The notes beneath the pieces were generated by a model, which worked only from the letters and a program-made list of their open reading frames with translations, made no database searches and was not told the DNA's origin. Positions 1-6,726 of a DNA stretch of 9,182 bases are shown here, one piece after another. Made by a program: the position numbers and the translations under genes. Positions within the stretch are counted from its first letter, which is position 1. Each line of letters opens with the position of its first letter. The DNA is from Balneolales bacterium (GTDB lineage: Bacteria > Bacteroidota > Rhodothermia > Balneolales > Balneolaceae), in assembly GCA_030830725.1 (NCBI GenBank), contig JAURMN010000139.1, positions 1 to 9,182 of the forward strand. Reading direction: 5' to 3'.

Positions 1-1414
1 AAGAAAGCATCTGTTCATTACCCTTAGAATGTTTTCCGATCCAAATTTTCCATCCTTGCACCTCAATTTCACGATAGGGAAGAGACGGAGTAATTGTCTG
101 AACTTGCTTTCCATACTTCTGGAGCCATTTATCAAACGATCGTCGATCCGACACACTCCGTAGCTCAGTTCGAGCAAAATTTAAAAGCTCAATGCTTTCG
201 TTAAGTTGTTTGCGTCGTACCTGTAGGGCTTGAATACTCCGCCGTCCCTTTTCGCTTTTTTCATAGTACTCTTGAGCATTTTGAGGGATGCTACGTGTAG
301 GATTTACTGGAATTCGTATCATAGGGGCTTCTTCAGGGGCCTTAAAGAGGTTTTCAAGCTCCAAATAAACCTGACCCGAGGGGATTCGAAGATGTGAATG
401 AGCCAGAAGAAGATGCCCAAAACGCTCATTTTTTTCCGCTCTAGATAGGGTTTTTTTCTCGTCCGAAAGTTGTTTTAGAGAGTCTTCTCTTTTTCGGATA
501 AGTCCCTCCACTTTTTGAATCTGAGACTGTTTTTGTGCCAGAAAGGAGTCTTTTCCAGGAATCGATAAAAAGGCCTTTCGAATCATCTCATTTGCGGATT
601 CACAATCAAAAACCGGCTCATGAGAGATCCAGGATGACGGAACCAAGGAGCAAATCCCGTTTTGAAGTACCCTCGGTTCGGGAGTTTCTTCTATGAATTG
701 GGTCATCTCACGAGCCAGCTCTCTGGCTGCATGTTCCTCCACAATATCGGGTCTTAGTATCCATAGAGGAGCATCTTTTGAAAGTAGACGATTAAGCAGG
801 GGCCGAGAAAGTTTAGGATTTTCAGCCAATATCCAGTTTTTCACATTTACTCCTCTTTCAACGGCAGAATTTCCAGTTTTTTTAGTCTTTTTAGCACCTT
901 CTGACCCGTTACGATTGGTTGCATCGGATTCGGCTGAGTTCGGTCGAGAAAGTTCAGTTTTCACTCCAGATAACTCATCTTGAATTCCAAGTTGATCAAG
1001 GTCCGTCCTTCGAAAGGCGTCGAGCACCTTTCCCTCTCGGTTTAGATGCAGAAGATTGGCTACCGGACCAAAAAGAACAAACCGCAAAACATCCCCATTT
1101 TCAAAAGTGAAAAACAGAAGTCGATCCTTTTCTGCAAGGGCAATATCGATCAACTTTACTCCGTTCAAGTCATCGAAAAATGTGAGCCGATTCTTTCTTT
1201 TTCGAATTTCAGAATCCTCGTTTTTTATTGAGCGAAAAAAAAGAGAAATTCGATCGGCTGTCGTGTTAAATTGGAGCTGAATAATAAGTTTATCGGCAGA
1301 AAAGATACCCGACCAGGTTTGACGCAGAGGAGTTGTGCTTTCTATAAAACGGGCGTTCAAAAGCTTGGATCGGAGCTCTTGAGTGAGCAATTTTAACGTG
1401 TAATAAGAATTCAT
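1..1414 (-). CDS. rqcH: RqcH / NFACT family ribosome quality-control protein (C-terminus cut by window edge)
   Basis: RqcH binds stalled 50S-peptidyl-tRNA complexes in the cytoplasm and, in characterised homologues, recruits tRNA-Ala to add C-terminal alanine tails that mark the nascent chain for degradation. The frame is open for 471 codons from ATG at 1412-1414 to the left edge, so the C-terminal part is missing. Visible regions are an NFACT-N domain (about residues 1-136, including EKDRLL at 95-100 and FGPVANLL), a polar low-complexity linker (about 137-190), a helix-hairpin-helix-like segment (LSRPLLNRLL), coiled-coil regions around a conserved NAQEYYEKSEKGR (379-391), and the start of the NFACT-R (DUF814) domain from about 447 (PYREIEVQGWKIWIGKHSKG). 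The start is supported because Asp97-Arg98 then fall at the same numbers as the D97/R98 tRNA-binding pair of Bacillus RqcH. There is no clear Shine-Dalgarno sequence. It is divergent from the gene at 1453, with 38 bases between starts. Family assignment is strong; Ala-tailing activity is inferred. Confidence 0.92.
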   Translation of the reverse strand, partial: MNSYYTLKLLTQELRSKLLNARFIESTTPLRQTWSGIFSADKLIIQLQFNTTADRISLFFRSIKNEDSEIRKRKNRLTFFDDLNGVKLIDIALAEKDRLLFFTFENGDVLRFVLFGPVANLLHLNREGKVLDAFRRTDLDQLGIQDELSGVKTELSRPNSAESDATNRNGSEGAKKTKKTGNSAVERGVNVKNWILAENPKLSRPLLNRLLSKDAPLWILRPDIVEEHAARELAREMTQFIEETPEPRVLQNGICSLVPSSWISHEPVFDCESANEMIRKAFLSIPGKDSFLAQKQSQIQKVEGLIRKREDSLKQLSDEKKTLSRAEKNERFGHLLLAHSHLRIPSGQVYLELENLFKAPEEAPMIRIPVNPTRSIPQNAQEYYEKSEKGRRSIQALQVRRKQLNESIELLNFARTELRSVSDRRSFDKWLQKYGKQVQTITPSLPYREIEVQGWKIWIGKHSKGNEQMLS

Positions 1415-1452
1415 AATCTTGCCGAAAGGTACGCCAGAATCTTCTAAAACTC

Positions 1453-2106
1453 ATGCAATATCCAATATTTCAGGCGATCATAAACCGGATACAATCTTCT
1501 CTAAAAGAACGAAGTATCGATTCGGCTCGTGCCCGGATTTGGACTGAGAAGCAAATTAATGCTACAGGATTGGAAATCTTGGTGAATGTATCCGATCAAA
1601 GCCCATGGGTTGACCAGGTTAAGATCCATTTTGACTGGGACTCGTTCCGTGAGAGAAATCTAGCTAAACAGTTAAAAGGCACATCCAACCATCCTTTTTT
1701 ATCGATTTCTTTTCTGAAATCGGCCGATATAGCTCCAATTTTAGACGTCGAAGTTTCATGGACGTTTAACCTGGAAGCATTTCCGGCAATTCAAGGTATA
1801 GAACGAAATCCTGTGGCTGTCGATATTGCCTCTGGTTGGATGGAAGAAATCAATCGCCACCTGCGCACCACATTCTCAACTCGAAGTCTCATGTCGAGAT
1901 GGCATATTGAATTCGAAGGGGATGAGAACGGTAGAATGCTCACCTCTGCTCAACTGATCACCTATTTTCAGTTCTCACTCGAGCAAGTGAAATCCTTACA
2001 GGATGTACATAAAACCATTGACCGGAGACTGATTCAGCTCCTGTTCATCACAAGAAAAGTTATCCAATCGGCCAACGGAATTTTACCGCACTACGTAGCC
2101 GCCTGA
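1453..2106 (+). CDS. Hypothetical soluble protein of 217 residues, family not recognised
   Basis: I do not recognise this protein. It has no signal peptide, no hydrophobic segment long enough for a membrane helix, no cysteine and no obvious metal or nucleotide motif. It looks like a soluble cytoplasmic alpha/beta protein: an amphipathic N-terminal helix (about 5-30), a beta-rich middle with alternating hydrophobic residues (EILVNV, QVKIHFDWD, LDVEVSWTFNLEAFPAI, roughly 40-115), and a helical C-terminal third (about 167-205) rich in Leu, Ile and Gln. It is believed coding because the frame is long, its codon use resembles its neighbours, and it fills the gap between rqcH and the mini-protein gene. 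The ATG at 1453 has no Shine-Dalgarno sequence, and promoter elements must overlap the start of rqcH. Its TGA stop directly abuts the stop of the opposite gene at 2107. A link with rqcH is suggested only by the shared divergent spacer. Confidence 0.7.
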   Translation: MQYPIFQAIINRIQSSLKERSIDSARARIWTEKQINATGLEILVNVSDQSPWVDQVKIHFDWDSFRERNLAKQLKGTSNHPFLSISFLKSADIAPILDVEVSWTFNLEAFPAIQGIERNPVAVDIASGWMEEINRHLRTTFSTRSLMSRWHIEFEGDENGRMLTSAQLITYFQFSLEQVKSLQDVHKTIDRRLIQLLFITRKVIQSANGILPHYVAA

Positions 2107-2196
2107 TTACTTCTTCTTATGTCTATTCTTGCGGAGTCTTTTTTTCCGCTTGTGCTTCGCAATTTTTGCGCGTTTTCTTTTTTTACCGCTTGGCAT
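2107..2196 (-). CDS. AURKAIP1/COX24-domain ribosomal mini-protein (bS22-like), 29 residues
   Basis: The reading frame from ATG (2194-2196) to TAA (2107-2109) encodes 29 residues beginning MPSGKKRKRAKIAKHKRKK and ending RKNRHKKK. Twenty of the 29 residues are Lys, Arg or His. This matches the short AURKAIP1/COX24-type proteins annotated across Bacteroidota and relatives, related to mycobacterial ribosomal protein bS22 and mitochondrial mS38, which sit in the small subunit and bind rRNA. That role is known for the family and inferred here. It falls below usual gene-finder length cut-offs. It lies downstream of the DUF819 gene on the same strand, separated by 108 bases that hold a likely promoter, so it is probably transcribed on its own. 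No Shine-Dalgarno sequence is visible before its ATG. Its stop codon touches the stop of the convergent gene. Confidence 0.88.
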   Translation of the reverse strand: MPSGKKRKRAKIAKHKRKKRLRKNRHKKK

Positions 2197-2245
2197 AACG
2201 CTTTAATTCAGGCAGGGTTGAGGTTGAGTTGATTTAAAGTGGGCA

Positions 2246-2274
2246 GAAAGATACACAATTCCCGCTAAATCAAA
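2246..2274 (-). promoter_or_regulatory. Likely Bacteroidota-type promoter for the bS22-like gene
   Basis: On the minus strand there is a TTTG box (2271-2274) followed after 17 bases by TATCTTTC (2246-2253), which fits the Bacteroidota-type consensus TTTG ... TAnnTTTG except for the last base. Transcription would start near 2239, leaving a leader of about 40 bases before the ATG at 2196. The position is right and the match is good, but it rests on pattern only. Confidence 0.4.
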
Positions 2275-2304
2275 GGAACTTTTTTGGGTAAACCCTCATC
2301 TACT

Positions 2305-3558
2305 TCACCCGGCTACACTTACCCATTGCATTAACAAGGCACTCAACCAGGCACCGTAGGTACCCAATGCATATCCCAATACGGCCATTAGAACTCCTAC
2401 AGGAGCCAATGAAGGATGAAAGGCCGAGGCTACAATTGGAGCTGATGCAGCTCCTCCAACATTGGCTTGAGACCCTACAGCAGTAAAGAAAAATGGAGCT
2501 TTAATCCACTTTCCAACAGCCAGTAAAATCCCAACATGAATCAAGATCCAGAGAAGACCAATAACGAAGTAAATGGGATTCTCGAATATCGAAAATAAGT
2601 TCATATTCATCCCAATGGTTGCGACTAGGACGTACAATAGCATACTACCAATTTTGGAGGCACCGGCGCCTTCCAAATTTCTGAGCGAAGTAAATGAAAA
2701 CGCGAGTCCTCCAGTTGTAGCAATGACGACAATCCAGAAAAATGTGGAATCGAGACTTAATTGTTTCAGAAGTGGAGCATGGGTTCCAATCCATGGAGCG
2801 ATCCAATCGGCGATAAGGTGCGAAAATCCGGTGAGTCCAAATCCGATGGCAACCATCATAGCCATATCCGGAAGATTCAGAGTCCGTGCCGACTGCATTT
2901 GAAAGGACTCCATTTTCTTCTTCAGCTCATCAATGGCTGAATTATCTGCACTAAAAAGGGTATCAATTTTCGAAGAAATACCGGCTCCATATAGCAAAAA
3001 ACCCAGCCAAATATTCGCTACGATGATATCTACGGTTACCATGGCAGAAAAGAGATCTGTGGAGGGCTGAAACACTTCAAACATAGCAGTCTGGTTGGCT
3101 CCTCCACCAATCCAGCTCCCGGCGATGGTGGAAAGTCCTCTCCACAATTCTTCCGGTCCGGCACCCCCGAGGATATCGGGTCTGAAGAGTGAAACAATAA
3201 ACAGTGCTATCGGTCCACCCAAGACAATACTTACAGTCCCGGTCAAAAACATTATGACGGCTTTGGGGCCAAGTCTGAGCGTGCTTTTTAAATCAATACT
3301 TAAAGTCAGCAGGACAAGTGAAGCCGGCAATAAATAGCGTGAGGCCACAAAATACAGATCAGATTCTGAGCCCGATATTACTCCCATTGAGTTCAACAGT
3401 GAAGGGATAAAGTAGCAAAGCAATAGGGAAGGGATAAACGTGTAAAATCGTTTCCAAAAAGGGTGGTCACTACTAGCCGTCCGAAAGACAAAGGCCAGAA
3501 TTGTAACCAGAAGGCCAAGTACGATAGCGTCATTAGTAAAGAGAGCGGTTGAGTCCAT
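2305..3558 (-). CDS. DUF819 family integral membrane protein (YjcL-like putative transporter)
   Basis: A 417-residue, strongly hydrophobic protein with about ten or more membrane-spanning segments (for example near 10-28, 40-57, 72-90, 98-125, 170-192, 231-252, 272-290, 303-322, 328-349, 383-410). It carries two glycine/asparagine-rich signatures typical of DUF819: GSWIGGGANQTAM (147-159) in the middle and GSQANVGGAASAPIVA (362-377) near the end. The paired repeats resemble the inverted-repeat folds of the cation/proton antiporter and anion transporter superfamily, so a secondary transporter in the inner membrane is a reasonable inference, but no substrate can be read from the sequence. A charged cytoplasmic loop (about 205-225, IDELKKKMES) separates the halves. 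Length is about normal for the family. It is monocistronic or leads weakly into the bS22-like gene, and is divergent from ssb. ATG is at 3556-3558, with no Shine-Dalgarno sequence. Confidence 0.9.
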   Translation of the reverse strand: MDSTALFTNDAIVLGLLVTILAFVFRTASSDHPFWKRFYTFIPSLLLCYFIPSLLNSMGVISGSESDLYFVASRYLLPASLVLLTLSIDLKSTLRLGPKAVIMFLTGTVSIVLGGPIALFIVSLFRPDILGGAGPEELWRGLSTIAGSWIGGGANQTAMFEVFQPSTDLFSAMVTVDIIVANIWLGFLLYGAGISSKIDTLFSADNSAIDELKKKMESFQMQSARTLNLPDMAMMVAIGFGLTGFSHLIADWIAPWIGTHAPLLKQLSLDSTFFWIVVIATTGGLAFSFTSLRNLEGAGASKIGSMLLYVLVATIGMNMNLFSIFENPIYFVIGLLWILIHVGILLAVGKWIKAPFFFTAVGSQANVGGAASAPIVASAFHPSLAPVGVLMAVLGYALGTYGAWLSALLMQWVSVAG

Positions 3559-3706
3559 GATTAGAGGTTGGGTTAAGAGTCACCAAGTTAAAATCCTGAA
3601 AATCCAGGAAAAAATTAAAAAAGTTAACCATGCGCTGTAAGGAAATGCTTTTAGAATGCTTATAGGTTTTGTATGTTACATTAACCAATATTGAGGATAA
3701 AAAGAC
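3559..3706. promoter_or_regulatory. Divergent intergenic spacer between the DUF819 gene and ssb
   Basis: This 148-base spacer must hold the promoters of both divergent genes. For ssb, TAGGTTTTG at 3663-3671 resembles the Bacteroidota -7 box (TAnnTTTG, with one extra T), but I see no good TTTG box at the expected distance upstream. A Shine-Dalgarno-like GAGGA at 3693-3697 lies 9 bases before the ssb ATG, the only clear one in the window. A short perfect inverted repeat, TCCTG (3594-3598) and CAGGA (3605-3609), sits about 35 bases before the DUF819 start, next to an A-rich tract (3610-3622). It could be an operator or leader hairpin, but the stem is only 5 bp. No promoter is clear for the DUF819 gene. 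Confidence 0.35.
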
Positions 3707-4174
3707 ATGAGTTCACTAAACAAAGCCATGATCATTGGACGCCTGGGTTCTGATCCCGATGTCCGATACACACAGTCCAATACTGCCGTTGCAACGATGA
3801 ATGTAGCGACCAATGAGCGATACACGGATTCCAACGGAGAAAAACAAGAGCGTACCGAATGGCATCGGGTTGTTGCTTGGGGTAGACTTGCTGAAATTTG
3901 CCAACAGTATGTCAAAAAAGGCTCTTTAGTCTTCTTTGAAGGGCCAATTCAGACCCGTGAGTGGGAAGACAAAGAGGGTCAAAAGCGATATACGACTGAG
4001 ATTAAGGCTCTTACCATGCAGATGCTCGACGGGCGTGACGGGGGGGGATCTATGGAGTATTCCTCGGGTGGTCAGGGAGCATCCCGACCTGCGACAAGAA
4101 ATGCTTCGCCCAAAACAGAAGCCGTTGAGCTTGATCAGGATTTCGATGACATGAATGATGACCTTCCATTCTGA
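3707..4174 (+). CDS. ssb: Single-stranded DNA-binding protein SSB
   Basis: SSB coats single-stranded DNA during replication, recombination and repair, and recruits partner proteins through its acidic C-terminal tip. The 155-residue protein has a full N-terminal OB fold (about 1-108), starting LNKAMIIGRLGSDPDVRYT, with TEWHRVVAWGRLAEICQQY (50-68). Trp52 and Trp86 line up with the DNA-stacking Trp54 and Trp88 of E. coli SSB. A flexible Gly/Ser-rich linker (about 112-140) leads to the acidic tail ending DDMNDDLPF, the canonical tip for binding partners. Length is normal. A clear GAGGA precedes the ATG by 9 bases. The linker contains an unbroken run of eight G (4040-4047). It is the first of five plus-strand genes, 33 bases ahead of the gldE-like gene, an order also known from Bacteroidota. 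Confidence 0.97.
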   Translation: MSSLNKAMIIGRLGSDPDVRYTQSNTAVATMNVATNERYTDSNGEKQERTEWHRVVAWGRLAEICQQYVKKGSLVFFEGPIQTREWEDKEGQKRYTTEIKALTMQMLDGRDGGGSMEYSSGGQGASRPATRNASPKTEAVELDQDFDDMNDDLPF

Positions 4175-4207
4175 GTTCACGCATAACTGGAACAAATCCG
4201 TTACGGT

Positions 4208-5575
4208 TTGGAAACATTAGACGAACCTCCGAGTTCTCTGATTTTATACGCAGAGTCGTTTTTTAGTCAGGCAGTTACTGTAACACAGTCACTGGATCTC
4301 TCAGCGCTTTTCATTGAGATCTCACTGATTTTAATCGGTCTTTTATTAAGTGCGGTATACTCCGGAGCTGAGGTTGGATTCTTTTCGATTTCAGCTAAAA
4401 TGCACCTCTTAGAGCCTGACCAGAAAGTGGGTGGACTCGATTCTAAAACCTTAAAAATGTTGGCGAAACCGAGGCGACTCTTAGCCACCATTCTCATTGG
4501 GAATACGGTCGCCAATGTAGTAGTGTCTGTTCTTGCGGCTTCCATGACGGGGCGCCTGATTGCATTCATTGGCGCTCCGGAAGTGGTTGTATTTACCATC
4601 GAAGTACTCATTCTATCATTCACGATTCTTATTCTGAGTGAAATTTCGCCCAAAATTTATGCTCTGAAGAATCCTTTAAAACTGACCCGCTGGGTTTCGA
4701 CATTTGTTTATGCTCATTTTATTCTTCTGTATCCCTTTAATGATTTGATGGCCAAGACTACCATCGTATTGGAGCGGGTCTTACCTCGCCCTACCACAAA
4801 GATGACCACCAATGATTTAAAGGCTATGGCCGAGGCAAGTGAACGAGACGGATCACTGAAAGAGGACGAACGTGAGATTATTGAAAATGTAATTGAGTTC
4901 AGAACAATTACGGCTCGCGAAATCATGACATCGCGTGTCAATATTGTTGCCGTTTCCGTAGATCAGACGTTGGAAGAAGTCCTTCAATTGATTCGGACAA
5001 AAGGGTTGTCGAGAATGCCACTGTATGAGAATGATTTGGATACGATCATCGGTGTACTGTATGCTAAGGATGTGTTGCCATTTTTAAATGCGGATCCCAA
5101 AAATACTGTTGTAAATTGGAAGACCATTGCCCGTAAACCACTGTTTATTCCGTCAACTAAAAAACTTGACGCGTTATTACAGGTATTTCAACAGGAAAAA
5201 ACGCACATTGCCATTGTGGTGGATGAGTATGGTGGAACAGAAGGCGTGATCACCATGGATGATCTTTTGGAAGAAATCGTGGGAGATATGGCGGATGAGT
5301 CTGATGATGTGGAAGAAAAGCTCTATACCGAATTAAAGTCCGGTGCGTATGTTTGCGACGCTAAAATCGATCTGGATGAGGTAGAAGAATTACTCGGAGT
5401 AGAAATGACCTCCGAAGATGACGAATTTGAAACCCTTGGCGGGTTGATGTATTTTTTAACGGAGCGTATTCCCGCAATTGGAGAAAAAGCAGTTTATAAA
5501 GGTGTAGAAATTACAGTCCACTCTGTCCGTAATGGCAGAATTCATAAATTGCGAGTCAAATCTTTACCTGCTTAA
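4208..5575 (+). CDS. gldE: GldE/CorC-like CNNM membrane protein with CBS pair and CorC_HlyC domain
   Basis: An inner-membrane protein of 455 residues with the order: N-terminal CNNM/DUF21 transmembrane domain (about 32-195, with SAVYSGAEVGFFS at 48-60, GNTVANV at 98-104 and SEISPKIYALKNP at 144-156), a CBS domain pair (about 236-292 and 304-360, with TSRVNIVAV, GLSRMPLYE and IVVDEYGGTEGVITMDDLLEEIVGD), and a C-terminal CorC_HlyC domain (about 370-452). Family members are linked to Mg2+ or Co2+ export; the Bacteroidota branch next to ssb is named GldE, a gliding-associated protein. The neighbour ssb favours GldE, but no gldD follows, so gliding cannot be inferred and a metal-transport role is equally possible. 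The start is TTG at 4208: an in-frame TAA lies at 4184-4186, no ATG or GTG lies between, and the next ATG would remove the first membrane segment. CBS domains usually bind adenosine nucleotides and would give regulation. Confidence 0.86.
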   Translation: METLDEPPSSLILYAESFFSQAVTVTQSLDLSALFIEISLILIGLLLSAVYSGAEVGFFSISAKMHLLEPDQKVGGLDSKTLKMLAKPRRLLATILIGNTVANVVVSVLAASMTGRLIAFIGAPEVVVFTIEVLILSFTILILSEISPKIYALKNPLKLTRWVSTFVYAHFILLYPFNDLMAKTTIVLERVLPRPTTKMTTNDLKAMAEASERDGSLKEDEREIIENVIEFRTITAREIMTSRVNIVAVSVDQTLEEVLQLIRTKGLSRMPLYENDLDTIIGVLYAKDVLPFLNADPKNTVVNWKTIARKPLFIPSTKKLDALLQVFQQEKTHIAIVVDEYGGTEGVITMDDLLEEIVGDMADESDDVEEKLYTELKSGAYVCDAKIDLDEVEELLGVEMTSEDDEFETLGGLMYFLTERIPAIGEKAVYKGVEITVHSVRNGRIHKLRVKSLPA

Positions 5576-5607
5576 CCTGAGATAAATTCTCAATTAACTT
5601 CACTTGC

Positions 5608-6726
5608 ATGCAGATTCAGGACCTTGTTCCACTCGCCCCTCTGCATACGTTTTCACTTCAAACCCATGCCCGAAGAGTTATTTCGGTTGAGTCGGAGCAA
5701 GATCTGATTCAACTTTTTGAAGAGGGGGTTTTGAATCAGCCGTTTCTGATTCTCGGAGAGGGGAGTAACACTATTTTTCTTTCTTCGATTGAGGAAACGA
5801 TCCTAAAAATTACAATTCAAGGGATCGATTCTCCAAAGGCGGATGGCACTCCACTTTTGAGTCAAACCTCCAAAATGGAATCGGTAAATTCCCAATCTAA
5901 TGTGTTGGTGAGCGCTGGTGCTGGTGTGAATTGGGACGAATTTGTTCAATGGACGATCCATCACAATCTGGGCGGGGTTGAGAATCTTTCCTTGATTCCA
6001 GGAACCTGTGGGGCAGCACCAGTGCAAAATATTGGAGCGTATGGAGTTGAACTATCGGATGTCTTCCATTCGCTGACTTGTTTCGATATTCGAACGGGTG
6101 AAGTCAAAACAATGTCCAAAGAGGAGTGCAGATTTGCCTATCGAGATAGCGTTTTTAAGTATCCAGTAGAAGAGGGTGGACTCAAAGGAGTGATGATTAT
6201 TTTGTCGATCACCCTGGCGTTAACCCCAAAAATAAAGTACGAGCCTGAAGTATCCTATCAAGGCCTAATGGATGAACTTGCTCGTCAAGGGGCCGACCCT
6301 CAGTCTGTACCGGACATTATGCAGGTGCGTGAGGCCATTTGCGCGATTCGACGTTACAAGCTCCCCGATCCAAAAGATGTTCCCAATTCAGGATCATTTT
6401 TCAAAAATCCGATTATATCCTCCGAGTTGGCAGAAATATTGCTCCTTAGGTATCCAGATCTTCCCTACTACAAGATGGATGATAAAAGGGTAAAAATACC
6501 GGCGGGGTGGTTGATTGAGCAGATCGGTTGGAAAGGAAAAATGTCGGGTGCCGTTGGGACATGGCCCAAGCAGGCTCTTGTACTTATTCAAAATGGCAAG
6601 GCAACGGGACAGGAATTGAATCACTTTATTGAACGTCTTCAATCATCCGTTCGTCATACGTTCAACATCGAACTGGAACCTGAGGTAAACTTAATCGGTA
6701 TGGAGACCCTTCCCACTCATGGGTGA
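5608..6726 (+). CDS. murB: UDP-N-acetylenolpyruvoylglucosamine reductase MurB
   Basis: MurB reduces UDP-GlcNAc-enolpyruvate to UDP-MurNAc with FAD and NADPH, the second committed step of peptidoglycan precursor synthesis in the cytoplasm. The 372-residue protein is class I (E. coli-like). The FAD-binding part (about 15-205) has LGEGSNTIF (49-57), ENLSLIPGTCGAAPVQNIGAYGVE (shown as two halves at 125-136 and 137-148) and FAYRDSVFK (176-184). The C-terminal substrate domain has NSGSFFKNP (260-268) and LEPEVNLIG. The catalytic residues are kept: Arg179, Ser263 and Glu359 correspond to E. coli Arg159, Ser229 and Glu325. It is about 30 residues longer than the E. coli enzyme, partly through a polar loop at about 72-97. 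It starts at ATG without a Shine-Dalgarno sequence, 32 bases after the gldE-like gene, and its last 8 bases overlap the next gene, which suggests co-transcription and translational coupling. Confidence 0.97.
   Translation: MQIQDLVPLAPLHTFSLQTHARRVISVESEQDLIQLFEEGVLNQPFLILGEGSNTIFLSSIEETILKITIQGIDSPKADGTPLLSQTSKMESVNSQSNVLVSAGAGVNWDEFVQWTIHHNLGGVENLSLIPGTCGAAPVQNIGAYGVELSDVFHSLTCFDIRTGEVKTMSKEECRFAYRDSVFKYPVEEGGLKGVMIILSITLALTPKIKYEPEVSYQGLMDELARQGADPQSVPDIMQVREAICAIRRYKLPDPKDVPNSGSFFKNPIISSELAEILLLRYPDLPYYKMDDKRVKIPAGWLIEQIGWKGKMSGAVGTWPKQALVLIQNGKATGQELNHFIERLQSSVRHTFNIELEPEVNLIGMETLPTHG

Noticed and set aside
693..1280. Several overlapping plus-strand frames of 61-96 codons
   Set aside because: They lie antisense to rqcH, overlap one another, and show no family resemblance; the minus-strand frame gives a clear NFACT protein across the same bases.
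1424..1431. TACCTTTC on the minus strand as a -7 box for rqcH
   Set aside because: It resembles the box before the mini-gene, but no TTTG lies at a suitable distance, and it would leave almost no leader before the ATG.
2286..2295. GGGTAAACCC palindrome after the DUF819 gene, as a terminator
   Set aside because: The stem is 3-4 bp with too small a loop. On the transcribed minus strand it is followed by A, not T.
3676..4195. Alternative frames of 62-89 codons on both strands over ssb
   Set aside because: SSB explains the region fully, and the alternative products are low in plausible structure.
4267..4653. A 128-codon minus-strand frame and other antisense frames inside the gldE, murB, DUF2779 and purB genes
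   Set aside because: They are shadows of well-identified plus-strand genes, with no recognisable domains.
5578..5592. Perfect inverted repeat TGAGA-TAAAT-TCTCA between the gldE-like gene and murB, as a terminator
   Set aside because: The stem is only 5 bp and AT-rich with no T run after it, and the genes look co-transcribed.
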